64,000 bases of DNA. Source: Lactococcus garvieae (GTDB lineage: Bacteria > Bacillota > Bacilli > Lactobacillales > Streptococcaceae). Under the pieces are notes generated by a model. The model did not search any database. It saw only the letters and a list, made by a program, of their open reading frames with translations, and was not told the DNA's origin. The translations under genes were made by a program, and so were the position numbers. Position 1 is the first letter of the stretch; each line of letters begins with the position of its first letter. The stretch lies in the NCBI RefSeq assembly GCF_016758115.1, contig NZ_WIVG01000005.1, positions 1-64,000 of the forward strand, read 5' to 3'. Positions 60,577-64,000 of this stretch are shown here, one piece after another.

Positions 60577-61932
60577 ATGGAAAAAGACTTGAAAAGTGAT
60601 ATCGGTTTTTTTGGTGCCTTGTCTATTGTTGTAGGAACGGTTATCGGTGCTGGAGTTTTCTTCAGAATTGCCACAATGGCTGCAGCCACACAGTCAGCCT
60701 CGCTCACTTTACTGGCCTGGATTGTAGGGGGAGGGCTAACTATTTGTGCAGGATTGAGTGTCGCTGAACTCGCGGCAGCCATTCCTGAGACAGGAGGTGC
60801 CGTAAAATACTTGGAACGAAGTTATGGAAAGATGGTTGGTTTTCTATTTGGCTGGGTTCAGGTTTTGATTTATAACCCTGGAAATATAGCTGCCTTGGGT
60901 ATTATCTTTGCTACTCAGGTTATAAATTTATTGGGCTTTCCTCAAAGCTTATTGCTACCTATTGCTATTGTCGCAGTTTTATCAATTATGGTGGTTAATT
61001 TACTTGGCTCCCGTTTTACTTCTCGTTTTCAACAAATCACTTCGATTTTGAAGCTGATTCCGATATTTTTAATTATTATGTTTGGTCTAACCACTCGCTC
61101 ACAAGTAGACGTTCAATTATTTCCTGTTCAAGCTGGAGAAAATGTCGGTCTTCTTACAGGCTTAGGTGGAGCTTTAGTCGCGAGTTTGTTCGCATTTGAC
61201 GGTTGGATGAATGTAGGAAATATTGCTGGTGAAATGAAAAATCCAAAGAAACATTTGTCAAAAGTAATCACCATTGGTTTGCTCATTATTTCCTTTATTT
61301 ATATTGCTATTAGCCTGAGCTTCTTGAAAGTTTTACCTTTGGATCAAATCGCGGGTAATGTGAACACAGCGTCAGATGCCGCTCAGCAACTTTTTGGTGT
61401 AAATGGCGGAAAACTTGTGACTATTGGCATCTTGATTTCCGTCTATGGCACACTCAATGGATATACAATGACGGCTATCCGTGTTCCCTATGCTTTATCT
61501 TTAGAGAAATCTCTTCCATTTTCAAAATATTTGAGCAAACTCAATAAGAACTCTATTCCTTTCGTCTCGGCTGCCTTGGTGGCTGGATTAGCATGTGTTT
61601 TTATGGCAGCAGGTTCTTTTGAAATATTGACTAACTTAGTCATCTTCGTGATATGGTTCTTTTCATTTCTTCTGATCCTGGCAGTTTTTATTCTAAGAAA
61701 AAAGGAGCCGGACTTGCATCGACCATACAAGGTAGTACTATATCCAGTATTGCCTGTTGTAGGAATGCTGGGTGCTTTATTTATTATGTGGACGATGATT
61801 ACACAACAACCTGTTCTTGCTATGATTGGTATTGCCATTACACTTGCAGGGATTCCGGTATTTTATTATCAAACAAAAATAAGACAAGTAGAAAGAGAAA
61901 CACCTGTCCCAGTAAAAATAAAATCTAAATAG
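60577..61932 (+). CDS. APC-family amino-acid permease, paralogue of 44826
   Basis: This is a 451-residue protein. ATG 60577 is preferred because GAAGAG lies 7 nt upstream; ATG 60571 abuts it. It has 12 helices. Nearly every motif of the permease at 44826 recurs: VVGTVIGAGVFFRI, GNIAGEMKNPKKHL, GGKLVTIGILISVYGTLNGY, LRKKEPDLHRPYKVVLYP. It is monocistronic and lies before rpsD. Substrate not known. Confidence 0.85.
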   Translation: MEKDLKSDIGFFGALSIVVGTVIGAGVFFRIATMAAATQSASLTLLAWIVGGGLTICAGLSVAELAAAIPETGGAVKYLERSYGKMVGFLFGWVQVLIYNPGNIAALGIIFATQVINLLGFPQSLLLPIAIVAVLSIMVVNLLGSRFTSRFQQITSILKLIPIFLIIMFGLTTRSQVDVQLFPVQAGENVGLLTGLGGALVASLFAFDGWMNVGNIAGEMKNPKKHLSKVITIGLLIISFIYIAISLSFLKVLPLDQIAGNVNTASDAAQQLFGVNGGKLVTIGILISVYGTLNGYTMTAIRVPYALSLEKSLPFSKYLSKLNKNSIPFVSAALVAGLACVFMAAGSFEILTNLVIFVIWFFSFLLILAVFILRKKEPDLHRPYKVVLYPVLPVVGMLGALFIMWTMITQQPVLAMIGIAITLAGIPVFYYQTKIRQVERETPVPVKIKSK

Positions 61933-61974
61933 TGGAAATGAGCCAGAGTAACAGGGGTTAAATTCTATCATAAG

Positions 61975-62003
61975 TTGACAGAGGACAGGAATTTTGCTAG
62001 AAT
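61975..62003 (+). promoter_or_regulatory. rpsD promoter
   Basis: TTGACA (61975-61980), 17 bp, TAGAAT (61998-62003). Confidence 0.75.
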
Positions 62004-62033
62004 GGTGAGGTTGAATATAGCAGTCAGCTAGAA

Positions 62034-62104
62034 AACTCGTCAACATTTTACTTGTTACGAAGTAACCGAAGCTGTAAGGCGAAAGTAAAATGCACGAATT
62101 CGAG
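62034..62104 (+). promoter_or_regulatory. Structured rpsD leader (S4 autoregulation candidate)
   Basis: ACTCG...CGAGG closes CATTTTACTT/AAAGTAAAATG, which encloses TTAC-gaa-GTAA and a second arm. The 140-nt leader before rpsD and this multi-branched fold fit ribosomal protein S4 binding to its own mRNA, as known in Firmicutes. Confidence 0.5.
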
Positions 62105-62146
62105 GCTGTCAATATTCTTCAAAAAATATTTGAAGGAGACATATAC

Positions 62147-62758
62147 ATGTCACGTTATACTGGTCCATCATGGAAACAATCTCGCCGTCTTGGCATCTCA
62201 CTTACAGGTTCTGGTAGAGAGCTTGCACGTCGTAACTACGTACCTGGTCAACACGGTCCTAACAACCGCTCAAAACTTTCTGAATACGGTTTGCAATTGG
62301 CTGAAAAACAAAAACTCCGTTTCACTTACGGTGTTTCTGAGCGCCAATTCCGTAACTTGTTCGTAGCGGCTACACGTATCAAAGAGGGAACTCTTGGTTT
62401 CAACTTTATGATTTTACTTGAACAACGTTTGGATAACGTTGTATTCCGTCTTGGCCTTGCGACTACTCGTCGTCAAGCACGTCAATTCGTAAACCACGGT
62501 CACATCCTCGTTGACGGAAAACGCGTTGATGTCCCATCATACCGTGTGGCACCTGGTCAAGTTATTTCAGTTCGTGAAAAATCTATGAAAGTTCCAGCAA
62601 TCCTTGAAGCTGTTGAAGCAACTAAAGGTCGTCCGAACTTCGTATCATTCGACGCTGAAAAACTTGAAGGCACACTCGTGCGTCTTCCAGAACGTGATGA
62701 AATCAATACAGAAATTAACGAAGCGCTTATCGTCGAATTCTACAACAAAATGTTGTAA
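62147..62758 (+). CDS. rpsD: 30S ribosomal protein S4
   Basis: This 203-residue protein starts [20 protein letters not shown] at 62147 behind GAAGGAGA; the upstream extension to 62090 falls in the leader. The S4 RNA-binding domain is at about 93-155 ([20 protein letters not shown]). It nucleates 30S assembly at the 5' domain of 16S rRNA and represses its own synthesis. Codons are strongly biased. Single-gene operon. Confidence 0.97.
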   Translation: MSRYTGPSWKQSRRLGISLTGSGRELARRNYVPGQHGPNNRSKLSEYGLQLAEKQKLRFTYGVSERQFRNLFVAATRIKEGTLGFNFMILLEQRLDNVVFRLGLATTRRQARQFVNHGHILVDGKRVDVPSYRVAPGQVISVREKSMKVPAILEAVEATKGRPNFVSFDAEKLEGTLVRLPERDEINTEINEALIVEFYNKML

Positions 62759-62845
62759 GCTTGTTTCTGAGTACATTAGCTTGTATCAGAGTGTCTATAT
62801 TAAGGCAAGCTTTACTTTTATGAACATATACGCCTGTATTTGATT

Positions 62846-62873
62846 AAAAGGTTCAGAAAAAATAGCATAAATT
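62846..62873 (+). repeat. Degenerate copy of the island att site
   Basis: It matches attL in 24 of 28 positions, with TTTGATT before it as at attL. It is followed by a GTATATC-gaa-GATATAC hairpin with T-run (62889-62920) and, at 63005-63023, GCGCGTTAGAAGCTTTATT, both of which also follow attL. Confidence 0.6.
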
Positions 62874-63183
62874 TTTACTAAATAAAGAGCTGTATATCGA
62901 AGATATACGGTTTTTTGTTTTAGGAAAAATAGAGCTTTATCACTACTTTTTAGCTAAATTCAAGGAGGAGTAATGTTTCTATGCTTTAATTTACTGTGAT
63001 AACTGCGCGTTAGAAGCTTTATTTATTACTGTTTTTCTATTTTGTATAGTAGCTAGGTTTGTTTATATTAGAAAAATATTTTCAGATTTCACAGTAAATC
63101 ACTGACTATTTTTATTAAATATAGTAAAATGTATGTATAATTACAACAAAAATAAACAAATTTATAAATTTGCAGGAGGAACT

Positions 63184-63342
63184 ATGCAGACTAAAACTAT
63201 TGTTAGTTACATCAGTGCTTCATCATTTGATTACAAGATGAATGAATTTTTACGAGAGTTAGAGCAACAAAGTAAAGAAGTTATAGAAATACAATGCCGA
63301 CACAACTGTTTTATGTATATGGCTACGATAATATATAAGTGA
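63184..63342 (+). CDS. Cse60-like small protein, second copy
   Basis: This is a 52-residue protein with GCAGGAGGAACT before ATG 63184; longer frames are rejected. FDYKMNEFLRELEQQSKEVI, then NCFMYMATIIYK parallels FDKKVNAFLKELADDGYYVL of 46354-46548. It lies inside the island-like segment after rpsD. Function unknown. Confidence 0.6.
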   Translation: MQTKTIVSYISASSFDYKMNEFLRELEQQSKEVIEIQCRHNCFMYMATIIYK

Positions 63343-63767
63343 TTTTACTTTCTAATTTTCAAATATCCGTTATTGTTTCTGCTGTAGAATGTGCTGTATC
63401 TGACTTATTTCATCTAAAATAAAAGAAATGTTCTCAAAAACTGAGATTCAAATTCTAAGGATTGAATAGTGATGCTATTCAATGTTATGTGCCTCATACA
63501 ATCACAGAGACATACTGGCGAGATTTAATTTCTTATACAGTATCAAAATTTTTTTGATACTGTCTTTTGAAGAAAAGTTCAGGAGAGTTTTCCTATCTGC
63601 TATTTTTATCTGATATACGTTTGTCATTCTACTCAAGGCATAGGAGAAGGTCTTGGATTCCTTAAAAAATGGAACGGTAAACCTAGTGATTTACGGGAAA
63701 TATTCAAAAATATGAGTTAACTGATGATGAACGTGCAGTCATATAATCCCCTTGTGCCTAGATACAG
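63343..63767. other. Degenerate stretch with one terminator
   Basis: CAGTATCAAAA...TTTTGATACTG with TCTTTT (63538-63562) is a terminator. After it, 63640-63765 carries protein-like scraps (GLGFLKKWNGKPSDLREIFK) interrupted by stops, probably one decayed gene with the fragment at 63768. Confidence 0.4.
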
Positions 63768-63947
63768 ATGTACGACAATTTGTATGTGCTGACCGATGCA
63801 GACTTGGCAAGAGGTATAGGAATTTCTCGCCAAAAACTAAAAAATATTTTAAAAGGCTTAAAAGATAAAAAGCATGTCATTCAGGTGAAGCAAAAACCTT
63901 CTATTCATAAAATAGCGAATGATTTCTGGAGCCAGCTAGAAAAATGA
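63768..63947 (+). pseudogene. HTH protein fragment
   Basis: 59 residues beginning MYDNLYVLTDADLARGIGIS with a helix-turn-helix (LARGIGISRQKLKNILKGLK). No ribosome binding site; upstream scraps in other frames suggest the start of the gene is lost. Confidence 0.4.
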
Positions 63948-64000
63948 AGAACCTTATTTGAAGAAGATGCTTAATGTTCGTCACATGAAAAAGCATGCTT

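Noticed and set aside
1-64000. CRISPR array
   Set aside because: No regularly spaced repeats of 24-40 bp with unique spacers and no cas genes were seen; the 12-bp iterons are too short.

Overview
The window looks like a chromosomal segment of a low-GC Gram-positive coccus, most likely Lactococcus of the L. garvieae / petauri / formosensis group. This rests on a ComX-type competence sigma factor beside pgk, a luxS / kbl / SDR-type tdh / nrdDG / ecfA1A2T / rpsD gene set with lactococcal-style proteins, AGGAGG ribosome binding sites, and a lactococcin 972-family bacteriocin locus. The species is inferred from protein character; no database was consulted.

Layout. (1) 1-781: eroded insertion-sequence material, with two ISL3-type ends back to back and a transposase C-terminus. 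(2) 782-17006: a 16.2 kb integrated element bounded by a perfect 28-bp direct repeat, resembling a phage-inducible chromosomal island. Its tyrosine integrase lies at the right end. A Cro/CI-like switch at 8.2-9.1 kb has two face-to-face promoters. The leftward operon carries a Rha regulator, HTH proteins and a replication protein. Two repeat arrays (12-bp iterons at 1940-2023 and TTGGTAT boxes at 3371-3750) are origin candidates, and several tiny promoter-hairpin units are scattered in it. I see no capsid or terminase genes. Its cargo is a BcgI-like type IIB restriction-modification pair and a four-gene LXG (type VII secretion) toxin-immunity module. The island ends about 230 bp upstream of comX. 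(3) 17.2-22 kb: comX, pgk, an rRNA methyltransferase and a YdcF protein. (4) 22.5-31.8 kb: an unassigned catabolic locus (mutarotase, FAD oxidoreductase, permease, hydantoinase/oxoprolinase-like protein, HExxH protein, ROK kinase, RpiR regulator, SGNH hydrolase) with a CcpA-type site. (5) 31.8-38.9 kb: a dead integrase beside tRNA-Leu, a BaiN-like flavoprotein, a fused OpuC/EgtU-type ABC importer, a Gfo/Idh oxidoreductase and luxS. (6) 39-46.2 kb: aldo/keto reductase and alanine/threonine catabolism (ald, ilvA/tdcB, kbl, tdh) with an APC permease. (7) 47-53.2 kb: a cysteine hydrolase, nrdD with two NrdR boxes, an amino-acid antiporter, a tandem structured-RNA-like repeat, nrdG and a coupled 163-aa protein. 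(8) 53.2-56 kb: the ECF vitamin-transporter energizing module and tRNA-Arg/tRNA-Pro. (9) 56.3-60.4 kb: a lactococcin 972-like bacteriocin with its membrane protein and ATPase, then a dead cysteine-hydrolase copy and a solo IS end. (10) 60.5-64 kb: a second APC permease, rpsD with a structured leader, and a degenerate copy of the island's left end downstream of rpsD.

The most unusual material is in the island (the LXG toxin with an unrecognised C-terminus, the fused nuclease-methylase system with a hairpin over the specificity-subunit start codon, the tiny transcription units and the iteron arrays). Outside it, the tandem RNA-like motif before nrdG and a set of five apparently leaderless genes with extended -10 promoters stand out.
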